A stretch of DNA of 39,173 bases, from the NCBI GenBank assembly GCA_964450435.1, contig CAYVCX010000024.1, positions 1 through 39,173 of the forward strand. Direction: 5' to 3'. This document shows positions 17,202-26,193 of this stretch, in pieces. The first letter of the stretch is position 1. Every line of letters starts with the position of its first letter. Both the position numbers and the translations under genes were made by a program. Below the pieces are notes generated by a model, which saw only the letters and a program-made list of their open reading frames with translations, ran no database searches and was not told the DNA's origin. Origin of the DNA: SKLM01 sp964450435 (lineage in GTDB: Bacteria > Chloroflexota > Anaerolineae > B4-G1).

Positions 17202-18145
17202 CTCGGCTCCACCTCTTCCTCGGTTCTGGAGACCTCCCGTCCCACGACCCGGAGGAAGATGTCCTCTAGCGATGTCTGCACCCGCTCGAAGCGCTCCACC
17301 GTGACCTGCGGCATGTTCACCAGTGTCTGTAGCAGTTCTTCCGGCTGGACCCCATCCTCCAGCATCATGTGGTAGCCGCCGTTGCGCGGGCTCAAGCGCT
17401 TGACGCCGGGAACAGCCTCAAGCTCACCTCTTAGATCCACATCCACCGCATTGGTCGCGAACTGCTTCCGAACATCCTCCAGGCGACCATACAGCACGCG
17501 CCTCCCCCGGTCTATCAGAAGAATGCGCTCGCACATCTCCTCGACCCGGTGCATCTGGTGGGTGCTCATGATGATCGCCGTCCCCCGATCGCGCATCCGC
17601 AGCAGCAGGTCCTTGATGATGCGCGTGTTGACCGGATCGAGGCCCGCGAAGGGCTCGTCGACGACCAGCAATTCGGGTTCGTGCATCGTGCCCGCCACGA
17701 ACTGCGCTTTCTGATTCATGCCCTGGCTCAGCGCTTCGATCTTGCGCTCCCGGGCCTCCCACAGCTCCACCTCACGCAGGTAGCGCTCGGCCCGCTCGCG
17801 CGCTGTCCGCCTCGACAGCCCTTTCAGCTGGCCGAGAAAGAGGAGTGTATCAAGCAGCGTCATATCCTTATACAGCCCGCGCTCCTCGGGCAAGTACCCG
17901 ATGCGCGACTTCTTCTCTTCCGTCATCACCCCGCCCAGCACGCTGATCTCCCCGCTATTCGGCTTGATGATATCCAGCGCCATACGAATCGTGGTGGTCT
18001 TCCCGGCACCATTAGGCCCCAGCAGCCCGAAGACCTCCCCCTGCTTGACCGCGAAGGAAAGATCATCGACAGCCCGTACCGCGGCGAACATCTTCGACAC
18101 GCCTCGCACGTCAAGAGCGACCATTCCCCCCGTTATGCCGTGCAT
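17198..18145 (-). CDS. ABC transporter ATP-binding protein (NatA-like)
   Basis: A 315-residue ATPase with a C-terminal extension typical of the NatA/DrrA group (Pfam DUF4162). Motifs in order: Walker A GPNGAGKTTT, Q-loop in RIGYLPEERGLY, signature LSQGMNQKAQF, Walker B LLVVDEPFAGLD and H-loop MSTHQM. It energises the two permeases downstream. The ATG at 18145 has GAGAGG seven bases upstream, whereas the ATG at 18124 (MVALDVRGVSKMF) is where the fold begins and is an alternative start with a purine run right against it. The broken membrane-protein gene ends 57 bases upstream and may once have belonged to the same system. Confidence 0.92.
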   Translation of the reverse strand: MHGITGGMVALDVRGVSKMFAAVRAVDDLSFAVKQGEVFGLLGPNGAGKTTTIRMALDIIKPNSGEISVLGGVMTEEKKSRIGYLPEERGLYKDMTLLDTLLFLGQLKGLSRRTARERAERYLREVELWEARERKIEALSQGMNQKAQFVAGTMHEPELLVVDEPFAGLDPVNTRIIKDLLLRMRDRGTAIIMSTHQMHRVEEMCERILLIDRGRRVLYGRLEDVRKQFATNAVDVDLRGELEAVPGVKRLSPRNGGYHMMLEDGVQPEELLQTLVNMPQVTVERFERVQTSLEDIFLRVVGREVSRTEEEVEPR

Positions 18146-18202
18146 TCGCCTGCCTCTCCTCCTTCGTCTTGCTTTCCCGGGGCATCCCCAGACCTCCTCA
18201 AC

Positions 18203-19086
18203 CTACCGTACCGCCGTCGGTAGTTGCTCACCAACTTGGTCCATCCCGGTCCATCGCCTCCACGCCAGAGTCCACACGGTCGAGAAGTAAGCGGAGATGG
18301 CTCCTTGTACGAGGAACAGCAGCGGCCACAAGAGGCAACACACCGCCAGCACGATCCCCGGCAGGAGCCCCACCACCGCGATGGCCAGGCCGATCGCGAT
18401 CTGTATGAGGAACAGGACCAAGGCCGGCCCGAAGTTCGCCAGCAGGACCTGGAGGCCACGTCGATACGAGCCGAAGATCCCCCTGTCCTCCAGCATGCAG
18501 GCTCGGTCGGCGAACACCTCGAGCGCACCCAGGACCACCGCCATCGGGACTAGGATGCACACCAGAGCTGCAACAGGGGCCAGAAAACCCACGTTGGTTC
18601 TCGGGGCCACACCCGTAGCTGGCCCGACGTACAATGCCAGGGCCGCTGCGCCAGCGACGCCGACCAGTAGTAACACCGGAATGATAGGTAGTATCCCGAT
18701 CCCCACGAACCGTCAGCCGTTGCGCCAGCCCGCTCCCCACGCTTGTCCGAAGCTGGAGACCCCCCCTCCTCAATGGTGTTCACCCCGGCGATCAAGCCTC
18801 CCTTGGCGATCGTCGATACGGCGAACAACACCGTCGCGATCACCAGGATCCCGACAACGACGAGCATAGCTACCGCCCCGACCCCCGTGGGTACCACTCC
18901 CGGGACCCGTATCTCCGGGATCCGCAACTCCTCCGCTGCCGGCAGATCGCAGCTGACTCCGCTTCCCGTCGCGGTGCTGCCACCGCCTCCGCCCCCTCCC
19001 AGCGCGGCCAGCACGCCCAGTAGAATCAGGAACTTTTGCTCCCAGATGATGTCCCACGCCCGACCCAACAGCCTTCCGTATTCCAT
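18203..19086 (-). pseudogene. Disrupted multi-pass membrane protein gene
   Basis: The 5' part starts MEYGRLLGRAWDIIWEQKF and has a hydrophobic helix, a Gly-rich loop and a second helix ending KGGLIAGVNTIEEGG. It then leaves frame at a run of seven G at about 18770-18776. In the next frame the protein continues FGQAWGAGW, meets a TGA at about 18711-18713 where W or R would be expected, then resumes with VGIGILPIIPVLLLVGVAG and further helices to 18203. Together this makes one protein of about 290 residues resembling uncharacterised DUF7544 or glycerophosphodiesterase-membrane-domain-like proteins. Two lesions make a simple single sequencing slip less likely, although two errors are possible. 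The start at 19086 has GAGGAAG upstream. Confidence 0.75.
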
Positions 19087-19223
19087 GCAATCTTCCTCAG
19101 AGTTCTTGGCACCAACCGGCTGTCAGACACCGGCCTCTACGAAATCCGCTGGCCACGCCGTCACGGTGCCGGACTGCATTCCCGCGTGCATCGAGCCAGA
19201 CAAGCCACGCCACGCCGCCCCGG

Positions 19224-21041
19224 CTACGCAGCAGCTCGCAGCGAAAGCGGAGGCGTACCGGCCTCTTCCGGCACCTCAATACCCCTAAACTGGCTTGTGT
19301 AGAGTTCGTAATAGAGACCCCGTGCCGCCAGCAGCTCCTCGTGATTCCCCCGCTCCACGATGCGTCCGTCGCGCACCACCAGGATCCGATCGGCTCCCCG
19401 GATCGTGCTCAACCGGTGCGCGATGACGAAGCTCGTCCGCCCCTCCATCAAGCGCAGCAGCGCTTCTTGGATGCGCATCTCCGTCCGCGTGTCCACGCTG
19501 CTCGTCGCCTCGTCCAGGATCAAGATAGCCGGGTCCACCAATATCGCCCGCGCGATCGCCAGTAGCTGCCGCTGCCCCTGGCTCAGGTTCCCTCCCCGTT
19601 CCGTCAGCTCTGTCTCGTACCCCTCCGGAAGGCGGCGGATGAACTGGTCGGCGTTCGCCATCCTCGCTGCGGCGATCACCTCTTCGTCCGTCGCCTCCAG
19701 CCGCCCATACCGGATGTTGTCAAGCACCGTCTCGGAGAATAGGAAGCTGTCTTGCAGCACGATGCCCAGCTTTCGCCGCAGTCTCTCCTTCTTCACCTCG
19801 CGGATGTCGATTCCATCGACGGAGATTGATCCGGAGTCGACGTCGTAGAACCGAGTCAGCAGACTCACGAGTGTCGTCTTACCCGCGCCCGTCGGCCCCA
19901 CGAGAGCGAACGTACGGCCCGGCCAGGCCTCCAGACTGACGTCCTTAATCACCGGAACCCCAGGTTCGTAACTAAAGTCTACCCGGTCGAACACCACCTC
20001 GCCCGCCATTTCCTCCAGCGCCACCGCGTGCGGAGCATCCGGCAGCTCCGGCTCTTCGTCAAGGATCTGAAAGACCCGTTCCGCCCCTGCCAGAGCTGAT
20101 TGTAGCTGATTGTATAGATCGCCGAGCTGCCGCAGCGGAGCGGCGAACCGACGCGAGTAGTTGTAGAAGGTAGCGATGGTGCCTACCGTGGCCACGCCCT
20201 CAAGCACCATCCATCCACCCAGCCCGGCCAGAATCGCAATATTCGCATTGCTAAGAATGCCCATCAGCGGCGGGACCAGCATCGCAAACGTCTGCGCCCG
20301 GATACCCACATCCCGCACCATCTCGTTGGCCTCGTCGAAGTCGGCCAACGCCCGCGCCTCTTGCCCAAAGGCGATGATCACCCGCTGCCCGCTGAACATC
20401 TCCTCAAGCCGCCCATTCAGTTCCCCAATGCGCATCTGATAATCGCGAAAGCCGCTCCGCGTCCGCCGGCCCACCCAGCTCACAAACCACAGCATGAATG
20501 GGAATACAATCATGGACCCCAGGGCCAGCCAGAAGTTGATGGCGAACATCATCACCAGGATCCCCACCAGCGTCAGCAGACCCGAGACGGTCTGAGTCAC
20601 CTGCTGCGAAAGCACCCGGTTCAGTACGTCCAGGTCGTTCGTCAGTCGGCTCATCAGCTCGCCGTGCGGTTGCCGGTCGAAGAAGCTCAGTGACAGGCTT
20701 TGGAGATGGGTGAACAGCCGTTCGCGCAGATCTCTCAGCACCCGCTGCGACACCTTCGCCATCAGCGCGTACTGCCCCGCCATCGCCAACCATGCGCCGC
20801 CGTACGCCCCCAGCATCAGCAGGGCCATCCGGCGCAGACCGCTCCGCTCGCCTGCAGCAATGAACCGGTCAATCGCCAGGCCCATAAAGAGCGGGGCCAG
20901 CAGGTTGAGCACCGTCCCTGCGCTGACCAGGATAACCACCGCCACCAACACTACGCGGTACGGGCCGAAGGCTGCTACCAGACGCCGTAACGTGCCTCCC
21001 ACGTCCTCGGCTCGCTCGATCCGTGCTCCACCCCTTCTCAT
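19224..21041 (-). CDS. ABC exporter half-transporter, catalytic-site Walker partner
   Basis: A 605-residue half-transporter with a six-helix membrane domain (about 25-320) and a C-terminal ATPase. Motifs: Walker A GPTGAGKTT at 382-390, Q-loop at about 430, signature LSQGQ at 486-490 in place of LSGGQ, Walker B LILDE with catalytic Glu511, and H-loop His542. Its Walker elements are intact but its signature is altered; the partner gene at 21093 has the opposite pattern. The pair therefore fits a heterodimeric multidrug or lipid exporter such as TmrAB, BmrCD or TM287/288. The two genes are 51 bases apart and lie downstream of a MarR regulator. GGGAGC precedes the ATG at 21041. Confidence 0.93.
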   Translation of the reverse strand: MRRGGARIERAEDVGGTLRRLVAAFGPYRVVLVAVVILVSAGTVLNLLAPLFMGLAIDRFIAAGERSGLRRMALLMLGAYGGAWLAMAGQYALMAKVSQRVLRDLRERLFTHLQSLSLSFFDRQPHGELMSRLTNDLDVLNRVLSQQVTQTVSGLLTLVGILVMMFAINFWLALGSMIVFPFMLWFVSWVGRRTRSGFRDYQMRIGELNGRLEEMFSGQRVIIAFGQEARALADFDEANEMVRDVGIRAQTFAMLVPPLMGILSNANIAILAGLGGWMVLEGVATVGTIATFYNYSRRFAAPLRQLGDLYNQLQSALAGAERVFQILDEEPELPDAPHAVALEEMAGEVVFDRVDFSYEPGVPVIKDVSLEAWPGRTFALVGPTGAGKTTLVSLLTRFYDVDSGSISVDGIDIREVKKERLRRKLGIVLQDSFLFSETVLDNIRYGRLEATDEEVIAAARMANADQFIRRLPEGYETELTERGGNLSQGQRQLLAIARAILVDPAILILDEATSSVDTRTEMRIQEALLRLMEGRTSFVIAHRLSTIRGADRILVVRDGRIVERGNHEELLAARGLYYELYTSQFRGIEVPEEAGTPPLSLRAAA

Positions 21042-21092
21042 CCGTCCGGCTCCCTTCCCGAACCTCTCCTTCTCTCTCCTTCGTTCCTCTGT

Positions 21093-22838
21093 TCAGCCAC
21101 TCGCCAATCCTCCGTCTCCCAGCTGCGACCGGTAGATCTCCTGATAGATCTCGCTCGATTCCATAAGCTCCTCGTGCGTCCCCTCGGCCGCCACCCTTCC
21201 GCGCTCCAGGACGACGATCTTGTCGGCGGTCAGTACCGAGCTGATCCGCTGCGCGATGATGAACGTCGTTGTCCTCTCCATCAACTGCTCCAGGGCGCGC
21301 TCGATCCGAATCTCCGTCTGCACGTCCACATTCGACGTGCTCGCGTCCAGGATCAGCACTTCTGGCTTCACGAGCAGGGCCCGTGCAATCGCCAGGCGCT
21401 GCTTCTGGCCCCCGGACAGGTTCACACCCCGTTGGCCGACATGGGTCTCGTATCCTTCCGGGAACGCGGTGATGAAATCGTGCGCCTGGGCCGCCCTCGC
21501 AGCCGACACAACCTCTTCGTCTTTAGCCCCTGCCCGCCCATAGCGGATGTTGTCTCGAATCGTGCCGCTGAAAAGCACCGGCTCCTGCAGCGCAACGCCG
21601 ACGTGTGTCCGTAGCTGGTGGAGCGGCACCTCTCGCACGTCCACGCCGTCCAGTGTCACCCGTCCCTGATCTACGTCGTAGAAGCGTGGGACCAGATGCA
21701 CCAGCGTCGACTTCCCCGATCCCGTCGCACCGAGCAGCGCCACCGTCTGCCCAGGCTCCGCCACTAGGTTCACATTCTGCAGCACCCATTCTCCGCAGTT
21801 GCCGTTGTAGGAGAAGCACACGTCCTCGAACACAACCCGCCCCTCGATCTCCGGCAGCGGCGAGGCGCCCGCTGGCTCGTCTACTTCCGGCTCCGTGTCC
21901 AAAACCTCCCAGATCCTGCCGGCCGAGGCGCTGGCGGAGGAGAGAGGCATTACCATCATCCCCAGCATCATCATCGGAAACAGGGCGTACAGCATGTAGT
22001 TCACCGCTGCTACCAGCTGGCCGACGGTGAAGTTCCCCTCAATTGTCGATATCCCTCCGAACCAGATCACGCCGACCACGCTCAAGTTGACCAGGAAGAA
22101 CATCGTCGGGATAACCGCGGAGAGGAAATACATCACCTGCAGGGTCTGCTCCAGAAGGTCGCGGTTCGCCTCCTCGAAGCGCCCGATCTCATACTCGCCC
22201 CGCACGAACGCCTTCACCACCCGCACACCGGCCAGGTTCTCCTGCAACACTTGGTTGAGGTGGTCGAGCTTCTCCTGGACCCGCAGGAAGAGAGGTCGGG
22301 CCCGCGTGAGGAAGAACCAGACAAACACGACAATGACTGGGAGCAGCCCCACCAGTAAGAGCGCCAGTTGCGGGCTGGTGAGAATCAGCAGCGTGATGCT
22401 TCCCAGGGCCCACAACGGCGCGCGCGCCATAATCCGCATCCCCATCTGCAGCACCGTCTCCACCTGCTGCACGTCGCTCGTCGAGCGCACGATCAACTGC
22501 CCCGTCTGGAAGTCGTCCAGGTTACCGAAGGCGAACGTCTGCACCTTTCGCGCGATCGCACTTCGCAGATCCGCACCTGTGCTCAGCCCCACACGCACGG
22601 ACAGGATTGTGTTGGCGACGGCGAACACCGCGCTCAGCATCGCCGCCCCTAGCATCAACAGCGCCGTCCCCGCGATGCTCTCCAGGTCGCGCTGGGCAAT
22701 CCCCTCGTCGATCACCCGCTGGGTCAGCCGCGGGATAAGCAGGTCCGCTATCACCACCCCCACTAGGAGGATCACCGCGACGACAACAGATCGCCAGTAG
22801 GGGCGGATGAACCGCCCCATTCGATAAAGTGGTCTCAT
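21093..22838 (-). CDS. ABC exporter half-transporter with degenerate ATP site
   Basis: A 581-residue half-transporter with six membrane helices (about 15-300) and a C-terminal ATPase. Walker A GATGSGKST is at 370-378 and a canonical LSGGQ signature at 474-478. The Walker B Asp is followed by Ala499 (LILDAST) instead of the catalytic Glu, and the H-loop His is replaced by Gln530 (FIIAQRISS). These changes mark the noncatalytic site of a heterodimeric exporter, while its signature completes the active site of the partner encoded just downstream. AGGAGA precedes the ATG at 22838. The MarR gene ends 131 bases upstream, so the three genes probably form one operon. Confidence 0.93.
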   Translation of the reverse strand: MRPLYRMGRFIRPYWRSVVVAVILLVGVVIADLLIPRLTQRVIDEGIAQRDLESIAGTALLMLGAAMLSAVFAVANTILSVRVGLSTGADLRSAIARKVQTFAFGNLDDFQTGQLIVRSTSDVQQVETVLQMGMRIMARAPLWALGSITLLILTSPQLALLLVGLLPVIVVFVWFFLTRARPLFLRVQEKLDHLNQVLQENLAGVRVVKAFVRGEYEIGRFEEANRDLLEQTLQVMYFLSAVIPTMFFLVNLSVVGVIWFGGISTIEGNFTVGQLVAAVNYMLYALFPMMMLGMMVMPLSSASASAGRIWEVLDTEPEVDEPAGASPLPEIEGRVVFEDVCFSYNGNCGEWVLQNVNLVAEPGQTVALLGATGSGKSTLVHLVPRFYDVDQGRVTLDGVDVREVPLHQLRTHVGVALQEPVLFSGTIRDNIRYGRAGAKDEEVVSAARAAQAHDFITAFPEGYETHVGQRGVNLSGGQKQRLAIARALLVKPEVLILDASTSNVDVQTEIRIERALEQLMERTTTFIIAQRISSVLTADKIVVLERGRVAAEGTHEELMESSEIYQEIYRSQLGDGGLASG

Positions 22839-22969
22839 TCAGCATCTCCTAACACACCCACCTCCGCTCTGCTGGCTCCCAGGCGACCTCGACCGCGCCG
22901 CCACAGCCGCCCTCCTCGTCCCCCAATGCTCCCAGCGGGTCTGTGACCCGCACCCGCACCAGCTCACCT

Positions 22970-23410
22970 TCACACCTGCTCCCCCTCCAGATTCTCATAC
23001 ACGCGCTCAAGCAGCCGTTCCAGTGCCTCCCGCTCCTCCTCACTGAAACCCTTCATCGTCTCCACCTCCAGCTCCGCCCATATCCGCTCCACAGCTCCTT
23101 GGATCTCTCGGCCGGCATCCGTCAAGTAAACCCTGGACACGCGCTGATCCTCCAGGTCGGGCCGCCGCTCCACGAAGCCCGCCCGCTCCATTCGCTGCAG
23201 CGCGTTACTGATCGTCGCCGGGTGAACGCCGAGCCTGTCGGCCAGCTCCGAGTGAGTGATCCCCTCCTCCGACCACAGCGCACAGAGAACGAACTGCTGA
23301 CCCCGGTAGAGCCCAATCTCCTCCAGCAGCACTCGCGCCCGCGAGTAGTGTGCCTTGCACACGCGAGCCAGCAGGTATCCTATCGTCCCCGACATTCTAC
23401 CGTGCTCCAT
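22970..23410 (-). CDS. MarR-family transcriptional regulator
   Basis: A 146-residue winged-helix repressor. The core matches the MarR fold: LLARVCKAHYSRARVLLEE, then the recognition region GITHSELADRLGVHPATISNALQRMERAGFVERR, the wing DLEDQRVSRVYLTDAGRE, and C-terminal dimerisation helices. MarR proteins usually repress their own operon and release DNA on binding small aromatic compounds or after oxidation. A palindrome overlaps the transcription start of this gene, and the exporter pair follows, so control of drug or toxin efflux is a natural inference. The ATG at 23410 follows GGGGAGGG; 62 residues upstream in the same frame run through the promoter and are not translated. Confidence 0.93.
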   Translation of the reverse strand: MEHGRMSGTIGYLLARVCKAHYSRARVLLEEIGLYRGQQFVLCALWSEEGITHSELADRLGVHPATISNALQRMERAGFVERRPDLEDQRVSRVYLTDAGREIQGAVERIWAELEVETMKGFSEEEREALERLLERVYENLEGEQV

Positions 23411-23433
23411 CTCCCGCCCTCCCCAATTCCTTT

Positions 23434-23454
23434 GCCGACTAACTATTGCTCGGC
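23434..23454. promoter_or_regulatory. Putative MarR operator
   Basis: A 21-base imperfect palindrome with outer arms GCCGA and TCGGC and inner AA and TT matches. It begins just downstream of the -10 box of the marR promoter and covers the expected transcription start, a usual place for autorepression by a MarR protein. Confidence 0.5.
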
Positions 23455-23456
23455 TA

Positions 23457-23484
23457 ATTATATCCGGCGCACCGCGATTTGCAA
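23457..23484 (-). promoter_or_regulatory. Promoter of the marR-exporter operon
   Basis: On the minus strand a -35 box TTGCAA at 23479-23484 and a perfect TATAAT at 23457-23462 are separated by 16 bases. The palindromic operator follows immediately. The marR ATG lies about 47 bases downstream of the -10. Confidence 0.7.
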
Positions 23485-23630
23485 AGGAAAGCCGCACCGC
23501 CTGCGCCGGACACCTGGGGACGCAGAGCCAACCGGCCTTCCCAACGCAGCAAAACCGCCCTGCTCCACGTATCTCGATACCTCCGCTCTCGAACATCTCC
23601 GGACTGCGGCCCTACCGATAGATAGCACAA

Positions 23631-23662
23631 CCCCCGTTGACACACACACCCGCCAACGGGGG
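23631..23662 (-). terminator. Hairpin after oligoendopeptidase F
   Basis: Perfect 9-base arms, CCCCCGTTG and CAACGGGGG, enclose a 14-base loop about 125 bases past the pepF stop and before the marR promoter. On the minus strand only a short TTG follows, so it would be a weak intrinsic terminator at best. The position between two separately promoted units supports that role. Confidence 0.4.
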
Positions 23663-23786
23663 ACTCGCGCACTACCGAACTGACCGCTCCACAGCCGGAC
23701 TATCCGGGCCGCCTGAGCTGCTCCTCCGGCATCAGATCCTCAAGGCTCGAGCTCACCTGCTCTACGTCGCCCTGGCCTCCGCCCGC

Positions 23787-25592
23787 TCACAACACCAGCT
23801 CCTCCAATCGATCCACCACCTCCGCCATGGACCCGAACGCCCGTTCCACCGGCTCCGGCGTAGTCAAGTCCACCCCAGCCGCTTCCAGCGCCTCCAGAGG
23901 ATACACCGAGCTTCCCGCGCTTAGGAAGTCGTGGTACGCCTCGGCAGCGCCCGCCTCGCCGGACAGCACCCGCTCCGCCAGACCGTGGGCGCCGGAGATC
24001 CCGGTCGCGTACTGGTACACGTAGAAGTTCATGTACATGTGGGCAAACTGCGCCCACGTAATCCCAATGCGGTCGTGATCGAAGACCACCTCATCGCCGT
24101 AGCCCTCTTTGAACAGCTCGGCCGCCAGGTCGATCATGCCTTGAGCGTTTATCGGACCCCCCTCCTCCACCCGCTGGTGCATCTCCAGCTCGAACCGTGC
24201 CAGCGTGGGCATGATAAAGAAGTACCGGTGGAAGTTCGACATCGTCTCTTCAATCAAGGCCAGTTGCAGAGCCTCGTCCTCCTGCGTGCGGAACAGGTAG
24301 TCTCGTACCATGGCCTGATGGAAGTTGGAGGCCACCTCGGCCACGAACAGCGAGTACCTCCCGTACACGTACGGCTGGTTCTTGCGCGTCAGGTACGAGT
24401 GCATCGAGTGGCCCAGCTCGTGCGCCAGCGTGCTCAGGCTGAACACGTCGTCACCATAGCTCATCATGATGAACGGTTGCGTGTCGTACGCGCCGCTGGA
24501 GAACGCGCCCTGTCGCTTCCCCTTGTTCCGCGCTCGATCTACCCAGCGGTCGTCCAGGCAACCCCGCCGCAGGACTTCGACGTACTCTTCTCCCAGCGGG
24601 GCCATGCCAGCGCAGATCCACTCCACAGCCTGCTCGTACGGCACTTCCGCCTTCGTCTCCCTCAGTGGGGCCTTGATGTCGTACACGTGCAGATCCTCGT
24701 AGCCCAGCGCTTCGCGCCGGATGCGCCAGTACCGGTGCCAGGTGGGCAGGTTGTCGCTGAACACCTCTATCAAGTTGTGGAAGACCTCCGTGGGCACGTT
24801 GTTGGGGAACAACGAGGCTTCCAGCGAAGACCCATACCGGCGAACTCGAGCGTTGAATACATCCCGCTTGAAACCCGCCGTCTGGAGTTCAGCAATGGTG
24901 TTCTGAAACGCGAGGTAGCCATCCGCGTAATGCTCCCAGGCCGTCCGCCGCACATTCCAGTCTTCGTGGGTGATCAGATCCCCTATACTGCTCTGTCCCA
25001 CCTCCATCTCCGTCCCGTCTTCGCTACGCGCCGGCTCGAAAGGCAGGTCCGCGTTCGAGAGAGCGCTGTAGGTCGTTGAGGCCGCGCCCAGCGGATCCGT
25101 GGCTAGTGCCAGCACCTCTTCCACCTCACTCGAGCGCACGTGCTCCTTCTGCCGCTCCAGGTCCTCGAAGTGGTGCTCGTATATGGCTAGCTCCGGCTCC
25201 TCCTCCAGCCACCCGCGCAGAGTCTCAAATCCGACTGTCATAAGTTCGGGCTCGATGAACGCGCCTGCTGAGGCCGCCTCTGCCATCAAGCTGCGCGCCT
25301 GACCCGCCCGCGCTGCAGCTTCCTGATTGGAGACGTCCACCGAGCTGGCCAGGAAAGCGTATACCACCACCTTCTCCGCTTCTCGCATCACCTCCTGCCA
25401 GGTGTCCAGGCACGCCAGTAGGGTCTCCGGGCCCTCCGCCAGTCGGCCCTCAAACGAGCTCAGTTCGGGGAGTCTCTCCTTCAGCTCCTCATAGGCGTCT
25501 CGCCACGCATCAAGGGAGGGGAATATGCTCTCCAGGTTCCAGGTCCTCTCCACCAGCACCTCATCCCGAGCTGGAAGGACAGTCTTTGACAT
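23787..25592 (-). CDS. pepF: Oligoendopeptidase F (M3 metallopeptidase)
   Basis: A 601-residue cytoplasmic zinc peptidase of family M3 that trims oligopeptides. The zinc motif HELGH is at about residue 391 within TLAHELGHSMHSYL, and the third zinc ligand region follows in FVAEVASNFHQAMV. The N-terminal half is helical (WNLESIFPSLDAWRDAYEEL and the PepF N-terminal domain), and a GAYDTQPFIMMSY segment precedes the active site, as is typical. Length is normal. The ATG at 25592 has AAGGAG about nine bases upstream and a good promoter about 70 bases upstream. It is flanked by separately promoted genes, so it looks monocistronic. Confidence 0.95.
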   Translation of the reverse strand: MSKTVLPARDEVLVERTWNLESIFPSLDAWRDAYEELKERLPELSSFEGRLAEGPETLLACLDTWQEVMREAEKVVVYAFLASSVDVSNQEAAARAGQARSLMAEAASAGAFIEPELMTVGFETLRGWLEEEPELAIYEHHFEDLERQKEHVRSSEVEEVLALATDPLGAASTTYSALSNADLPFEPARSEDGTEMEVGQSSIGDLITHEDWNVRRTAWEHYADGYLAFQNTIAELQTAGFKRDVFNARVRRYGSSLEASLFPNNVPTEVFHNLIEVFSDNLPTWHRYWRIRREALGYEDLHVYDIKAPLRETKAEVPYEQAVEWICAGMAPLGEEYVEVLRRGCLDDRWVDRARNKGKRQGAFSSGAYDTQPFIMMSYGDDVFSLSTLAHELGHSMHSYLTRKNQPYVYGRYSLFVAEVASNFHQAMVRDYLFRTQEDEALQLALIEETMSNFHRYFFIMPTLARFELEMHQRVEEGGPINAQGMIDLAAELFKEGYGDEVVFDHDRIGITWAQFAHMYMNFYVYQYATGISGAHGLAERVLSGEAGAAEAYHDFLSAGSSVYPLEALEAAGVDLTTPEPVERAFGSMAEVVDRLEELVL

Positions 25593-25663
25593 TGCGGGTC
25601 GCTCCTTTTCTGTGCCTGCAGATAGTGCCGTTTACTAGACGCGTGATGGGTCAACCGCTGCCG

Positions 25664-25692
25664 ATTGTACCATCAGCATCGTTCGCAGCCAA
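25664..25692 (-). promoter_or_regulatory. Promoter of pepF
   Basis: On the minus strand TTGGCT at 25687-25692 and TACAAT at 25664-25669 are separated by 17 bases, a good sigma-70-type pair. The pepF ATG follows about 70 bases downstream. Confidence 0.5.
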
Positions 25693-25856
25693 TGCTCAAC
25701 GTACCCGGGTACATCCCGTAGCCGAACGGCCAGGCCCAGCCCTCATCGACGTACCAGCGGGCCCATACCGTCGGCGACTAGTTCGCCCCTGGCACGCATT
25801 ACGAGCGCGCGTGTTCATCCCTGTCTCCGGCTGATGCCCGCACACCCCGCGCCGAT

Positions 25857-26135
25857 TCAGTTCGTTGCTGGCTGGGGCCTTCGTGAGAGGATAAGAGGGA
25901 AACACGTCGACAGCCTGGCGATAGAGGACCCCAGGCTGTCGTTCTCTTGCATCAACTGGCTCAGTCCATACCCGAACGGGCACCCGTGCCCGTCGATTTG
26001 CCCGTCATCGGCGATCGTTACCTCCCGACCGCCGTCGAAGAAGCTCCCTAGCCCATCCCCCGGCTGTCCCTCAACAACGTAGCGAAGCGACAGCGCCACC
26101 TGCACGAGCGTGCCCCTCCACCTGGGCGATACCAT
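25857..26135 (-). CDS. Possible small or truncated protein of unknown function
   Basis: A 92-residue ORF. Its first 70 or so residues have gene-like codon use (SLRYVVEGQPGDGLGSFFDG and GCPFGYGLSQLMQE), but the end (ARLSTCFPLILSRRPQPATN) does not. No ribosome site precedes its ATG. A neighbouring frame just upstream continues in a protein-like way (LNGIAQVEGHARAGGAVA), which hints at a frameshifted remnant. It follows the ABC-2 permease at 26194 by 58 bases. No family is recognised. The rest of 25693-26193 shows no other gene. Confidence 0.3.
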   Translation of the reverse strand: MVSPRWRGTLVQVALSLRYVVEGQPGDGLGSFFDGGREVTIADDGQIDGHGCPFGYGLSQLMQENDSLGSSIARLSTCFPLILSRRPQPATN

Positions 26136-26193
26136 TCAGCCGGAGATGATGACGGCACCGATTTCCCTCTGGGCACTGTCCCTCCGTACCGCC

